This document shows positions 42,478 to 51,516 of a DNA stretch of 64,000 bases, piece by piece. The notes below the pieces were generated by a model that made no database searches, was not told the DNA's origin, and worked only from the letters and a program-made list of their open reading frames with translations. Source of the stretch: Clostridiales bacterium (lineage in GTDB: Bacteria; Bacillota; Clostridia; Oscillospirales; Acutalibacteraceae). Each line of letters begins with the position of its first letter. The stretch's first letter is position 1. A program made the position numbers and the translations under genes. The DNA is taken from the NCBI GenBank assembly GCA_018364155.1, contig JAGZMM010000004.1, positions 298,565 through 362,564 of the forward strand, given 5' to 3'.

Positions 42478-42570
42478 GGGCCTGCACCGCCTCGTTTGTT
42501 TTTGGGAGCAATCCACAAAAGTGGAAAGCGTGTTGAAAAGATTTCACTCGTTGGTTTGTTTATGCAATTT

Positions 42571-42599
42571 ATTATATAGTATTTCCTATATTTTCGCAA
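42571..42599 (-). promoter_or_regulatory. Sigma-A promoter of fhs
   Basis: Minus-strand TTGCGA (complement of 42594-42599), 17 bp, TATAAT (complement of 42571-42576). The remaining 42600-42830 is AT-rich with no gene seen. Confidence 0.75.
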
Positions 42600-42830
42600 T
42601 CAAATATATGCAGAAGATTCGCACATTTTTGCTACTTTTTGCGAAAGTTTCGGCAAAAATAAGCGATTTATATGAAATTGTATTTTTAGTCGCCAAAAAT
42701 TAAGTTGAAATGATAGATAAGTTGTACTAATTTTTGGGATTTATCACTGGAAAGGAAAATGACAATTTATCGAAACGGCGCGGATTTCTATGCGAAAGGG
42801 GAAGAGAGCCGCCATATTGTTTGTCAATAG

Positions 42831-42875
42831 AAAAACCGCCCATCCTGTGACAAATACACACAGGCGGGCGGTTTG
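42831..42875. terminator. Bidirectional terminator downstream of spoVT
   Basis: AAACCGCCC...CTGTG / CACAG...GGGCGGTTT forms an interrupted stem flanked by A-run and T-run; it lies right after the spoVT stop on the minus strand. Confidence 0.85.
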
Positions 42876-42883
42876 TTTTTCGC

Positions 42884-43426
42884 TTATTCCTCCATTTGCT
42901 TTCCAAGGAAGCTGGCAGCCACCTGGATGAGCTTGAGCTCGGTGTCTCCAGGGATGGCGCCGTTTTCGGGCATCATCAGGATGACCGCGCCGGTCACGTC
43001 GCCGGCGGCAATGATCGGGATGGCGACGGCCGCCGCCCGGTCCACTCCTTCCACCGCCAGAAACCGGCGCTGGTCGCCGGCCTTGGTCACGTGGGTGCGG
43101 CGGGACTCCATGATCTCCTCGAGCTGGGTGCTGACCCGGCGGTCCAGTGCTTCCTTCTTAGGGATGCCGGCGCTGGCCACGCAATGGTCCCGGTCGCAGA
43201 TGAGCACCGGCACCCCGGCCGCGTGGTAGAGCACCTCGGCGTACTGGGTGGCAAAGGGGGAAAGCTCCCCGATGGGGGAATACTTCTTGAAAATGACCTC
43301 GCCGTCGTTTTCCGTGTATATTTCAAGCGGGTCTCCTTCGCGGATGCGCATGGTTCTTCTGATTTCCTTGGGGATGACGACCCGTCCCAGGTCATCAATC
43401 CGGCGGACAATTCCGGTTGCCTTCAT
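42884..43426 (-). CDS. spoVT: Stage V sporulation protein T
   Basis: 180 residues; late-forespore regulator of sigma-G genes. An AbrB-type swapped-hairpin DNA-binding domain (MKATGIVRRIDDLGRVVIPKEIRR, residues 1-50) is followed by a GAF-like domain. Length matches SpoVT rather than the 95-residue AbrB. GGAGG upstream of ATG. It shows the organism is a spore-former and lies near mfd and pth as in Bacillus and Clostridia. Confidence 0.95.
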   Translation of the reverse strand: MKATGIVRRIDDLGRVVIPKEIRRTMRIREGDPLEIYTENDGEVIFKKYSPIGELSPFATQYAEVLYHAAGVPVLICDRDHCVASAGIPKKEALDRRVSTQLEEIMESRRTHVTKAGDQRRFLAVEGVDRAAAVAIPIIAAGDVTGAVILMMPENGAIPGDTELKLIQVAASFLGKQMEE

Positions 43427-43596
43427 ATATGAATTCCTCCAAAACGTATTGAATTTACAACCCTATTATTTTCCGCTATCCCGGTTTTATCCATTGTCTT
43501 TCAAAATAACTTTTCTTTTTTCCGGCGGTTTTTTCGGTATGTTTGCCCTTCGCGCTGCGAATACTTTCCATAAGTATGTACCGTGGGAGGGATTGT

Positions 43597-45009
43597 ATGC
43601 GTATCAGCCGGGATGTAAACAAAAACATCGACGTCTTCCAAAAGCGGCTTCACTGCGACTTGAATTTCGACATTGTGTTTCGCTCTATCACCATCTGCGG
43701 CAGGACCGCCGCCATGTTCTTTGTAGACGGCTTTGCCAAGGACGACATCATCGAAAAGCTGATGGAGTTTTTCTATTCCAACGTAGAGCCCGGCCAACTG
43801 GCCGACGCCCACACCTTTTCCAAGGCCTGCGTGCCATACTGTGAGGTGACGCTGCGCGAAGAGGAGGAGGAAATCGCAACCGGTATTCTTTCTGGCGAGC
43901 TTGCGCTGTTTGTGGACGGGTTCGACCGGTGCGTGGCCATCGATACGCGCACCTATCCCCAGCGGGGGAACGCCGAGCCGGAAAAGGACCGGGCCTTCCG
44001 GGGCTCCAAGGACGCCTTCGTGGAAACCCTCATCTTAAATACCGCCCTCATCCGCCGCCGCATCCGCGACCCCCAGCTTTGTATGGAGAACATGACGGTG
44101 GGTACCAAGTCGAAAACCGACCTGTCCCTTTGCTACTTAGATGACAAGGTGGACAAAAAGCTGCTATCGAACATCAAAAAACGCATATCCGCCTCCCAGG
44201 TAGAGGCGCTGACCATGAACCAGCAGAGCTTGGCGGATATCCTGGTCAAGAAAAAGTGGTACAATCCCTTTCCAAAGTTTAAGTACTCCGAGCGGCCGGA
44301 CGTGTGCGCCGCCCAGATTCTGGAGGGGGACATCGTCATTTTGGTGGACAACGCCCCCTACGCCATGATTCTCCCTGCCGCCCTGTTTGACATTACCGAC
44401 GAAGTCAACGACTACTATTTCCCACCCATCACCGGCACCTACCTGCGCCTGACCCGGTTTGTGGTCACCCTGGCCACTCTGCTGATTACGCCGCTGTGGC
44501 TGATGTTTCTCATGACGCCCCAGTGGATTCCCGACTGGCTTTCCTTCATCGTTCCCAAGGAGGAACCCCACATCCCTATCATTGCCCAGCTTCTGATCCT
44601 GGAAATCGCCATAGACGGGCTCAAGCTCGCCTCTCTGAGCACGCCGAGCATGCTCACCACTTCCCTGAGTGTCATCAGCGCCATCGTGGTGGGGGACTTT
44701 GCGGTCCAGTCCGGCTGGTTCTCGGCGGAAACCATGCTCTATATGGCCCTGGTGGCCATCGCCACCTATACCCAGCCCAATTTCGAGCTGGGATACGCCA
44801 TCAAGTTCATGCGGATGTTTTTGCTGCTGGTTACCTGGCTGTTCGGAGTATGGGGATTTTTCATCGGGCTGATCCTCATCTTCCTGGTGATGGTCAGCAA
44901 CCGCACCGTGTCGGGCGGCTGCTACCTCTATCCCCTGATTCCGCTGCATCCCAGGGATTTGATGCGCAAGTTTTTCCGGGTGCGGCTCAAGAGCAAGAAC
45001 GAGCGGTAA
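43597..45009 (+). CDS. GerA/SpoVAF family spore membrane protein
   Basis: 470 residues. The cytoplasmic N-domain contains DRAFRGSKDAFVETLILNTALIRRRIRDP and the VGTKSKTDLSLCYLDD segment, which resembles SpoVAF more than GerAA. The C-terminal half has about five transmembrane helices. It sits in the spore inner membrane and contributes to nutrient germination or dipicolinate traffic. ATG 43597 has GGGAGGG upstream. No gerB or gerC or other spoVA gene follows, so it is an orphan A-subunit. It is convergent with a small Xre gene. Confidence 0.9.
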   Translation: MRISRDVNKNIDVFQKRLHCDLNFDIVFRSITICGRTAAMFFVDGFAKDDIIEKLMEFFYSNVEPGQLADAHTFSKACVPYCEVTLREEEEEIATGILSGELALFVDGFDRCVAIDTRTYPQRGNAEPEKDRAFRGSKDAFVETLILNTALIRRRIRDPQLCMENMTVGTKSKTDLSLCYLDDKVDKKLLSNIKKRISASQVEALTMNQQSLADILVKKKWYNPFPKFKYSERPDVCAAQILEGDIVILVDNAPYAMILPAALFDITDEVNDYYFPPITGTYLRLTRFVVTLATLLITPLWLMFLMTPQWIPDWLSFIVPKEEPHIPIIAQLLILEIAIDGLKLASLSTPSMLTTSLSVISAIVVGDFAVQSGWFSAETMLYMALVAIATYTQPNFELGYAIKFMRMFLLLVTWLFGVWGFFIGLILIFLVMVSNRTVSGGCYLYPLIPLHPRDLMRKFFRVRLKSKNER

Positions 45010-45017
45010 AAGAAAGA

Positions 45018-45058
45018 CCCCGGCCGGATTCTCAATTGGAACCGGTCGGGGCCTTTTC
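45018..45058 (+). terminator. Terminator after the GerA/SpoVAF gene
   Basis: CCCCGGCCGG (45018-45027) pairs with CCGGTCGGGG (45042-45051), then CCTTTTCC. It overlaps the 3' end of the convergent Xre gene. Confidence 0.65.
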
Positions 45059-45256
45059 CTGTGCAAATTCAAATAAGTCGTTGGGCGTGCAGTCAAAAAT
45101 CTGGCAGAGAGCCTCGATGTTCTCGCGGCTGATGGACCTGGTTTTGTTGTTGCGCAGCCGCTGGAAGCTCTGGTAACTCATGTTTAGCTGCTTATATAGC
45201 CAGTAAGCGGATTTCCCTTTTTGCTTCAAAAGCGTATTGATACGCATAGTTACCAT
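45032..45256 (-). CDS. Small Xre-type HTH protein (paralog of the 28980 gene)
   Basis: 74 residues, one HTH (MRINTLLKQKGKSAYWLYKQLNMSYQSFQRLRNNKTRSIS...ALCQIFDCTPNDLFEF). It shares most of its length with the 69-residue gene at 28980, 16 kb away, and so is a recent paralog. AAGGGGGA lies 6 nt before the ATG. A GTGA-N7-TCAC palindrome lies 99 bp upstream, and direct repeats AGGTAGT occur at 45312 and 45338. Confidence 0.85.
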   Translation of the reverse strand: MVTMRINTLLKQKGKSAYWLYKQLNMSYQSFQRLRNNKTRSISRENIEALCQIFDCTPNDLFEFAQEKAPTGSN

Positions 45257-45354
45257 ATCAAATCCCCCTTTTTTATTTTACAAGGGGAAATGGCGAGCGT
45301 CCACGAACAATAGGTAGTTTTGTATACGTACTATAGAGGTAGTAGTGTCTGAAT

Positions 45355-45369
45355 GTGAATATTAATCAC
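45355..45369. promoter_or_regulatory. Single-copy palindromic operator GTGA-N7-TCAC
   Basis: GTGAATATTAATCAC, embedded in a longer ATGTGA...TCACAT dyad, between mfd and the promoter side of the small Xre gene. It differs from the array consensus by two bases. Confidence 0.55.
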
Positions 45370-45440
45370 ATAAAAGATCCTTCTATCTGTCGAGGGAAAG
45401 CAAGAGGATAAGGGCGCCAAATTTGCTGCCGCCAGGCCGG

Positions 45441-48400
45441 TCACGAAAGCTTCTGGCCGAATACCTCGCCCAGACAGTCCAGAGGCGACTGGCCCTTTGC
45501 CATCTTCACCTGCAAGTAGGGCTTCTGCCCGGCGTTGAGCATCACCCGGCCTTTGAGCCGGGCGGCGATGGCGGAGCCGGCCTGCAAATCCAGCTTGCGC
45601 ATGTATAAAAGAAGGCTGTCCCCCTTCTGGGAGATTTCGTAGATGCCCTGAGCGGCGGCCAGGCTGCGGGCCAGAGCCACCGACACGAGCCCTTCCACCG
45701 CCGGGGGGATTTCCCCAAACCGGTCGATGAGCTCGTCGAACACGTCCGACGCGTCCTCCTGGGAGCGGATGTCCGCAATCCGGCGGTAGACGTAAAGCCG
45801 CTGCTGGGAGCTTTGGATGTACCGCTCGGGAATGTGGGCCTCCACCTGCAGGTCCACCAAACACTCGTCCTCCCGTTTCTCGGGAGCCTCGCCCTTTTCT
45901 TCCCGGACCGCTTCGTTTAAAAGCTTCAGATACATGTCGTACCCCACCGCTTCCATGTGTCCGTGCTGTTCGGCGCCTAAGATGTTGCCAGCGCCCCGGA
46001 TTTCCAGGTCCCGCATGGCGATCTTAAACCCGGCGCCGAACTCGGTGAATTCCCGGATCGCGTTTAAGCGTTTGGTGGCAATGTCGGTGAGCACCTTGCC
46101 GCGCACAAAGGTCAGGTACGCGAAGGCCCGGCGGGAGGAGCGGCCTACCCGGCCGCGCAGCTGGTGCAGCTGGGACAGGCCCATCCGGTCGGCGTTTTCG
46201 ATGATCAGGGTGTTGGCGTTTGGCACGTCTACGCCGGTCTCGATGATGGTGGTGCAGACGAGCACGTCAATTTCGTTCTCTAAAAGCTGGCTCCACACCT
46301 CGCTCAACTGCTCCTCGGTCATCTTCCCGTGGGCGACCCCCACCCGCGCCTCCGGAATCCGCTGGGAGAGGCGCGCCGCCACCCCTTCGATGGATTCCAC
46401 GTGGTTGTGCAGGTAATACACCTGCCCGCCCCGGCGAAGCTCCCGTCTTATGGCGTCGTCGAGAACGCCCTGGTCGTGCTCGAGCACATAGGTCTGCACC
46501 GGGCGGCGGTCCTGGGGCGCTTCCTCGATAACCGACATGTCCCGGATCCCCGACATGGCCATGTTCAGCGTCCTTGGGATGGGGGTGGCGGACAAGGTCA
46601 GGCAGTCCACCCCGGAGAGCGCCTCCTTGAGCCGTTCCTTCTGGGCCACGCCGAAGCGCTGCTCCTCGTCCACAATCACCAGCCCCAGGCGCTTAAACGT
46701 TACGTCCTTGGAAATGAGCCGGTGGGTGCCTACGATGATGTCGATTTCTCCCCGGCGCAGCTTTGCGATGATGTTCTCCTGCTGCTTGGGGGTGCGGTAC
46801 CGGGAGAGCACCTCCGCCTTCACCGGGAACCCTTCAAAGCGGGAGAGGATGGTCTGGTAGTGCTGCCAGGCCAGGATGGTGGTGGGCACCAAAATGGCAC
46901 ACTGCATCCCCCCGTCCACGCACTTGAAGGCGGCGCGCAGGGCCACTTCCGTCTTGCCGAAGCCCACGTCCCCGCACAAAAGCCGGTCCATGGGGACCTC
47001 CCGTTCCATATCCCCCTTGATTTCCTCGATGCAGCGAAGCTGGTCCTCGGTTTCCTCGTAAGCGAACCGGCGCTCAAAGTCGTTTTGCAGGTCGGTGTCC
47101 GGGTCGAAGGAGTGGCCCTTCACCTGCATGCGCTCGGAATAGAGTTTGATGAGCTCCTTGGCCATGTCCTTGACGGCCTTGCGCACCCGCGACCGGGTTT
47201 TCTGCCACTCGGCTCCCCCTAGCCGGTTTAGTTTAATCAGAGAATCCTCTTTTGGCCCGATGTACTTGCTTACCAAGTCCAGCTGGGTCACCGGGACGTA
47301 GAGGGTGTCCCCTTTGTCGTACCGGATTTTGATATAATCCTTCACAAGACCCTGGATTTCCAGCTTGTGAATGCCTTCAAAGATGCCGATGCCGTGGGTG
47401 ATATGTACCACGTAGTCCCCAGGGGTCAGCTCCGCCACACTTTGGATGGCCGCGCCGCCCTTATGGCGGCGCTTGCGGGGCTTTGCGGCCGCACCCGCCC
47501 GGCCGTGGGTGATGATCGCCGCGCCCGAAACCTCCATGCCTGCCGACAGCCCGCCGGGCAGGACGGTGACCACCCCCGGCTGCAGCTCGTCGCAGTCGGG
47601 TAAAAAGCGGGCGGCAAGCCCCCGGGAAACAAGGTCGTCCGCCAGGTTTTTGGCGGCACGCTCGGTCCCCGCCAGAACCGCCACCGCTTTCTTCTGGTGC
47701 AAAAGGGGGTCTAAGTCCTCCAGTAGAATGTCCAGGCTGCCGCCCCACAGGGAAAGCTGCCGCGCCTGCACCGTAACCAGCTCGCCCAGCGGCATGTCGT
47801 AGGCCGTGCGGGCGAAGGCGTCTAAGAACAGCACGCCCCGGTTTTGGTATTCGGCAAGAAGCTGGCCGGGGTCCATGGTGAATTCCGTAAGAGAGCGGCA
47901 CAAGACCCCTTCTTCCAAAAGTCCCTTTATGTCCTCCTGCAGCTGCCATTGGGAAGTGCGCACCCGTTCTTTGACCTTGACCGGGTCGGAGACACAAAAA
48001 AGCATCCCGTCCGCGAAGTCAAACAGGGTAGCGGGCGTCTCCCACAGAAGGGGCAGATAAGCGTCCATGGCGGAAAGCTCTACCCCGTCTTTGAGCTTCT
48101 GAGCATCCGAGGTAAGACGCCCACGGGCGGTGGCCGCCATCTTGCCGCGCAGGGAGCCGGCCAGCTTCTCCAGCTTTAACGCCAGCGCCCTGGGGTTTCC
48201 CACCGGCGTCTCGGTGGCTGGGGTGATGAAGGCAGAGGAGAGAATGTCCACCCGCCGCTGGGACTCGATAGAGAAGGAGGTGATGGTGTCAATCTCGTCC
48301 CCCCACAGCTCGAGACGCACCGGCAAGGCCGCGCCGGCTGGAAAAAAGTCAATAATCCCACCCCGGATGGAGAACTGGCCCATGCCGTCAATCTGTTCAT

Positions 48401-48884
48401 ACCGGCGGTATCCCGCCGCCAGCAGCGCTTCGGCCGCCTCCTTGACGGGAAAGGTCATGCCGGGTGTAAGCTCCCTTGTGCGCTGTAGAAGCTCTTCGGG
48501 AGGCATGGTAAAGAGAATGGCCGCGTCCGGCGTGGTCAAGACCACGTCGTACCGCCCTTTCATCATCCCGCACAGCACCGACAGCCTCTGGTGCTCAAAC
48601 TCCCGGGAGACCCCTTCCACCGGGCGAAAAGCCAGGTCTCTGGCGGGGAAGACGGCGGCCTTCAGGCCCATGGCCGTCAAGTCCTCCAGAAAGCGGCTGC
48701 ATTCCCCTTCGTCCCCGCAGAGAAGGAGGGCCGGGTGCTTTGCCGTACGGCACAAAGCGAAGAGAAGCGCCGCTTTGTGAATGTGGGAAAGCCCCGTCAC
48801 CGCCATGGGGGTACGGGCGGCGGCGCATCGGGTGACCACGCCGAATTCCGGTAGGGATTCGAACACGTCTACGAGAAAATTCAT
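45441..48884 (-). CDS. mfd: Transcription-repair coupling factor Mfd
   Basis: 1147 residues. It removes stalled RNA polymerase and recruits UvrA. The N-terminal UvrB-homology part is followed by the RNAP-interaction (CarD-like) domain (LTPGDYVVHITHGIGIFEGI), a RecG-type translocase with Walker A GDVGFGKTEVALRAAF and box VDEEQRFG, and the C-terminal TRCF domain. ATG 48884 has GGGAGG 5 nt before it; the 9-codon longer frame is rejected. It lies in the spoVT-mfd-pth neighbourhood typical of Bacillota. Confidence 0.97.
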   Translation of the reverse strand: MNFLVDVFESLPEFGVVTRCAAARTPMAVTGLSHIHKAALLFALCRTAKHPALLLCGDEGECSRFLEDLTAMGLKAAVFPARDLAFRPVEGVSREFEHQRLSVLCGMMKGRYDVVLTTPDAAILFTMPPEELLQRTRELTPGMTFPVKEAAEALLAAGYRRYEQIDGMGQFSIRGGIIDFFPAGAALPVRLELWGDEIDTITSFSIESQRRVDILSSAFITPATETPVGNPRALALKLEKLAGSLRGKMAATARGRLTSDAQKLKDGVELSAMDAYLPLLWETPATLFDFADGMLFCVSDPVKVKERVRTSQWQLQEDIKGLLEEGVLCRSLTEFTMDPGQLLAEYQNRGVLFLDAFARTAYDMPLGELVTVQARQLSLWGGSLDILLEDLDPLLHQKKAVAVLAGTERAAKNLADDLVSRGLAARFLPDCDELQPGVVTVLPGGLSAGMEVSGAAIITHGRAGAAAKPRKRRHKGGAAIQSVAELTPGDYVVHITHGIGIFEGIHKLEIQGLVKDYIKIRYDKGDTLYVPVTQLDLVSKYIGPKEDSLIKLNRLGGAEWQKTRSRVRKAVKDMAKELIKLYSERMQVKGHSFDPDTDLQNDFERRFAYEETEDQLRCIEEIKGDMEREVPMDRLLCGDVGFGKTEVALRAAFKCVDGGMQCAILVPTTILAWQHYQTILSRFEGFPVKAEVLSRYRTPKQQENIIAKLRRGEIDIIVGTHRLISKDVTFKRLGLVIVDEEQRFGVAQKERLKEALSGVDCLTLSATPIPRTLNMAMSGIRDMSVIEEAPQDRRPVQTYVLEHDQGVLDDAIRRELRRGGQVYYLHNHVESIEGVAARLSQRIPEARVGVAHGKMTEEQLSEVWSQLLENEIDVLVCTTIIETGVDVPNANTLIIENADRMGLSQLHQLRGRVGRSSRRAFAYLTFVRGKVLTDIATKRLNAIREFTEFGAGFKIAMRDLEIRGAGNILGAEQHGHMEAVGYDMYLKLLNEAVREEKGEAPEKREDECLVDLQVEAHIPERYIQSSQQRLYVYRRIADIRSQEDASDVFDELIDRFGEIPPAVEGLVSVALARSLAAAQGIYEISQKGDSLLLYMRKLDLQAGSAIAARLKGRVMLNAGQKPYLQVKMAKGQSPLDCLGEVFGQKLS

Positions 48885-48920
48885 GGAAACCTCCCAGTTA
48901 GTCAAACACAAGCAGTCAGG

Positions 48921-48957
48921 AAAAAGCGCCCGGCGACCATCCGTCGCCGGGCTTTTT
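48921..48957 (-). terminator. Terminator between the AI-2E permease gene and mfd
   Basis: GCCCGGCGAC-catcc-GTCGCCGGGC flanked by AAAAA and TTTTT, so bidirectional. It separates mfd from the upstream operon. Confidence 0.9.
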
Positions 48958-48980
48958 GCAACATATATGCAACAAAAGGA

Positions 48981-50141
48981 TCAATAGTCGTTGGTATCGG
49001 TAGGCATGCCCTTTTTCTTGAGAAGGCGTTCCACACCGGTGCGCACCAGCGCGTAGATCACCGCCAGGGCTGGCACGCCGATGATCATCCCCGGCACGCC
49101 CCACAGGCCGCCGCCGACCAAGATGGCCACAATGACCCAGAAGCCGGAGAGACCCGTGGACTCGCCCAGAATCTTCGGTCCGATGAAGTTGCCGTCCGCC
49201 TGCTGCAAAAGGATGATAAACACGGTAAAGATCAGCGCCTGCCAGGGATCTACCAGCAAAATCAGCAGGATGCTGGGAATGGCTCCAATGAAGGGGCCGA
49301 ACATGGGAATCATGTTAAACACCGTGATGATCACACTGACCAGCGGCGCGTATGGCAGGCCGAACAGGGCCATAAAGAGAAAGCAGATGGAGCCGATGAT
49401 CAGCGAGTCGAGAATCTTGCCAGACAAAAAGCCGGTGAACACCCGATTGGTCTGCCGGGTCAGCTCAATGATCCGGTCGGCAATGGTTTTCTTGGAGATG
49501 GCGTACAGAATCTTCTTAGTCTGCCTAGCAAACAGGTCCTTCGATAATAGCATATAAATGGAGATAAAAGTGCCGAAAAAGAGGTCCTTGATTCCCATGG
49601 CTACGCCGAAAGCCGCGTTGCCCAGAACAGGAATGAAGCCCTTGAGCCAGTTGACCAGGTCGTTGATAATCTGATCCCAGTATTCCTGGACCATATGCAT
49701 CTGATCCTCGGAGATATGAAAGTCGTCCAGAAGCTTGAGCACCCACTTTTCCGCCGTATCGTAGTAGCCGGGAATGTTGACGGCTAAGTCAGAAAGGCTG
49801 GTGACCAGCTGCGGCACCAGCAGCGCCACTACGCCCACCACCACGATCAGCAAAACCAGGAAAGCCGCCGCGATGGCAAGGCCCCGGTTGATCCGTGGAT
49901 GGGGCTTTTTCTTGTCCAGCACCTTGCCGCTGACCCGCTCAAAAAACTTGACCATCGGGTTTAAAATAAACGCCAGCACAAAGCCGTAGATCACTGGCGT
50001 CAGGATTCCCATGAAATTCCCCAGGTATCCTAGAAAGACCGGCATGTTGTCCAGCAATGAGGAGAACAGCGTATAGGCCACCAGCACGCCCAGAGCATAC
50101 AGGCTGATGATAAAATAGCGGCCTTTGAAATTGAATTTCAT
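48981..50141 (-). CDS. AI-2E (PerM) family membrane protein
   Basis: 386 residues with about eight transmembrane helices and a central soluble stretch (about 130-200). PVIYGFVLAFILNPMVKFFE and the C-terminal GPKILGESTGLSGFWVIVAILVGGGLWGVPGMIIGVP are the family's most conserved parts. Family members export AI-2 or act as ion antiporters; the substrate here is unknown. It overlaps the PAP2 gene by 4 bp. Confidence 0.9.
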   Translation of the reverse strand: MKFNFKGRYFIISLYALGVLVAYTLFSSLLDNMPVFLGYLGNFMGILTPVIYGFVLAFILNPMVKFFERVSGKVLDKKKPHPRINRGLAIAAAFLVLLIVVVGVVALLVPQLVTSLSDLAVNIPGYYDTAEKWVLKLLDDFHISEDQMHMVQEYWDQIINDLVNWLKGFIPVLGNAAFGVAMGIKDLFFGTFISIYMLLSKDLFARQTKKILYAISKKTIADRIIELTRQTNRVFTGFLSGKILDSLIIGSICFLFMALFGLPYAPLVSVIITVFNMIPMFGPFIGAIPSILLILLVDPWQALIFTVFIILLQQADGNFIGPKILGESTGLSGFWVIVAILVGGGLWGVPGMIIGVPALAVIYALVRTGVERLLKKKGMPTDTNDY

Positions 50142-50815
50142 CGAGACCCTCCTTTTTTCTCTTCCCAGGTATGCCGGATCCGCTCAGCAAGAAAAATGTA
50201 GAACGCAAGCCATGCCCCGCCCAGGGAAAAGCCTGCCAGCACGTCGCTGGAGTAGTGGACGCCCAGGTATACCCGGCTGACGCCCACGCATGGGATGACC
50301 AGGAAAAGCAAAAGCATCAGCGGATACTTGTACCGTCCCCGGCAGTACCGGGCCACCAGATAGATCAAAAAGCCGTAAAAGCTGATGGCTACAAAGGAAT
50401 GACCGCTTGGGAAGCTGAAGCCGCCCGCGTCCACCAGTTGATTGATGTCAGGACGGGGCCGGTCGAACACACTTTTGGCAAAGGTGTTGATAACGCTGGA
50501 AAGCAACAGGTTCACAGGAATAGCCAGCGCCGGGTAGAGCCTGCGGCGAAAGAGGAAAAAGGCCAGCAGCAGGATGGAAAGGCTGATGAGAAACACAGGC
50601 GAGCACAGGTTCGTCAGAAAAAGAAAAACCTGGGTGGTTTGCGGCGTAATCATCAAGGAGAGAACATGATAGATCGCGCTGTCAAACCCAGTAGTCCGGT
50701 CGTTGACGATGAGGACCGCCAGCACGGCGAACACAGTAAGAGGGAGACCGAGGCCCAGCAGCACCCGGTATTTCTGAAAGAACAGGCGCACGCCGCGGGT
50801 TTTGCCCCCCGTCAT
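50138..50815 (-). CDS. PAP2-family membrane phosphatase
   Basis: 225 residues, six transmembrane helices. All three catalytic motifs are present: K-x6-RP in KSVFDRPRP, PSGH in SFPSGHSF, and SR-x5-H in SRVYLGVHYSSD. It probably acts on undecaprenyl pyrophosphate or phosphatidylglycerol phosphate on the outer membrane face. It overlaps pth by 4 bp at its start and the AI-2E gene by 4 bp at its end. Confidence 0.92.
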   Translation of the reverse strand: MTGGKTRGVRLFFQKYRVLLGLGLPLTVFAVLAVLIVNDRTTGFDSAIYHVLSLMITPQTTQVFLFLTNLCSPVFLISLSILLLAFFLFRRRLYPALAIPVNLLLSSVINTFAKSVFDRPRPDINQLVDAGGFSFPSGHSFVAISFYGFLIYLVARYCRGRYKYPLMLLLFLVIPCVGVSRVYLGVHYSSDVLAGFSLGGAWLAFYIFLAERIRHTWEEKKGGSR

Positions 50816-51453
50816 TTCGCATCCTCCCTGCCAGCGCCGGCCACAAAGCCGTTGCAGCGGTTCATGGCTTCGTCGGTCTTGCCCTGCACTAAGAGCTCAG
50901 CCGCATCGCAGGCGGCGTCAAGCGCTTTGGACAGGGCCTCTCCCTCCTCCTTGGTGAAACCGGAGAGCACCCAGTCAGCCAGGTCGTACTCGGGCCGGGG
51001 CTTTGCCCCTACGCCGATTTTCACCCTGGGAAACTGGTCCGAGCCCAGCAGGTAAAGGATGCTTTTGATGCCGTTGTGCCCCCCGTCCGACCCTTTGCGC
51101 CGCACCCGCAGCCGGCCAGGAGGAAGGGAGATGTCGTCAAACAGCACCACCACCCGCTGAGGGGGGATCTTATAAAAGGCCGCCGCGTCCCGCACTGCCT
51201 CGCCGGAATTGTTCATAAAGGTCTGAGGCTTCATCAGCAGGCAGCGTACGCCGGCAATCTGCACATCGGCGCACACGGCTTTGAACTTGATCCGGTCGAT
51301 TTTGGCGTGATGGCGCTCGGCCAGCCGGTCCACAGCCAGAAAACCCGCGTTATGGCGGGTGGTTTCATATTTGCGGCCGGGGTTGCCCAGCCCGACAATC
51401 AGATATTCGATGGGTCCGGCGGGCTGCGCCGGCCGGCAAAAGGGGTGAAACAT
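50812..51453 (-). CDS. pth: Peptidyl-tRNA hydrolase
   Basis: 213 residues. It releases peptides from prematurely dropped peptidyl-tRNA. IVGLGNPGRKYETTRHNAGFLAVD carries the catalytic His; MKPQTFMNNSGEAV and DDISLPPGRLRVRRKGSDGGHNGIKSI are the other signatures. ATG 51453 has AAAGGAG upstream; an N-terminal stretch of about 15 residues precedes the usual start. Part of the prs-pth-mfd block. Confidence 0.96.
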   Translation of the reverse strand: MFHPFCRPAQPAGPIEYLIVGLGNPGRKYETTRHNAGFLAVDRLAERHHAKIDRIKFKAVCADVQIAGVRCLLMKPQTFMNNSGEAVRDAAAFYKIPPQRVVVLFDDISLPPGRLRVRRKGSDGGHNGIKSILYLLGSDQFPRVKIGVGAKPRPEYDLADWVLSGFTKEEGEALSKALDAACDAAELLVQGKTDEAMNRCNGFVAGAGREDAK

Positions 51454-51516
51454 CCTGTTGATAACTCCTTTGCTGCCCTTGGCGGATACCATTAGGGTTG
51501 GATTTCGAGAGACACT

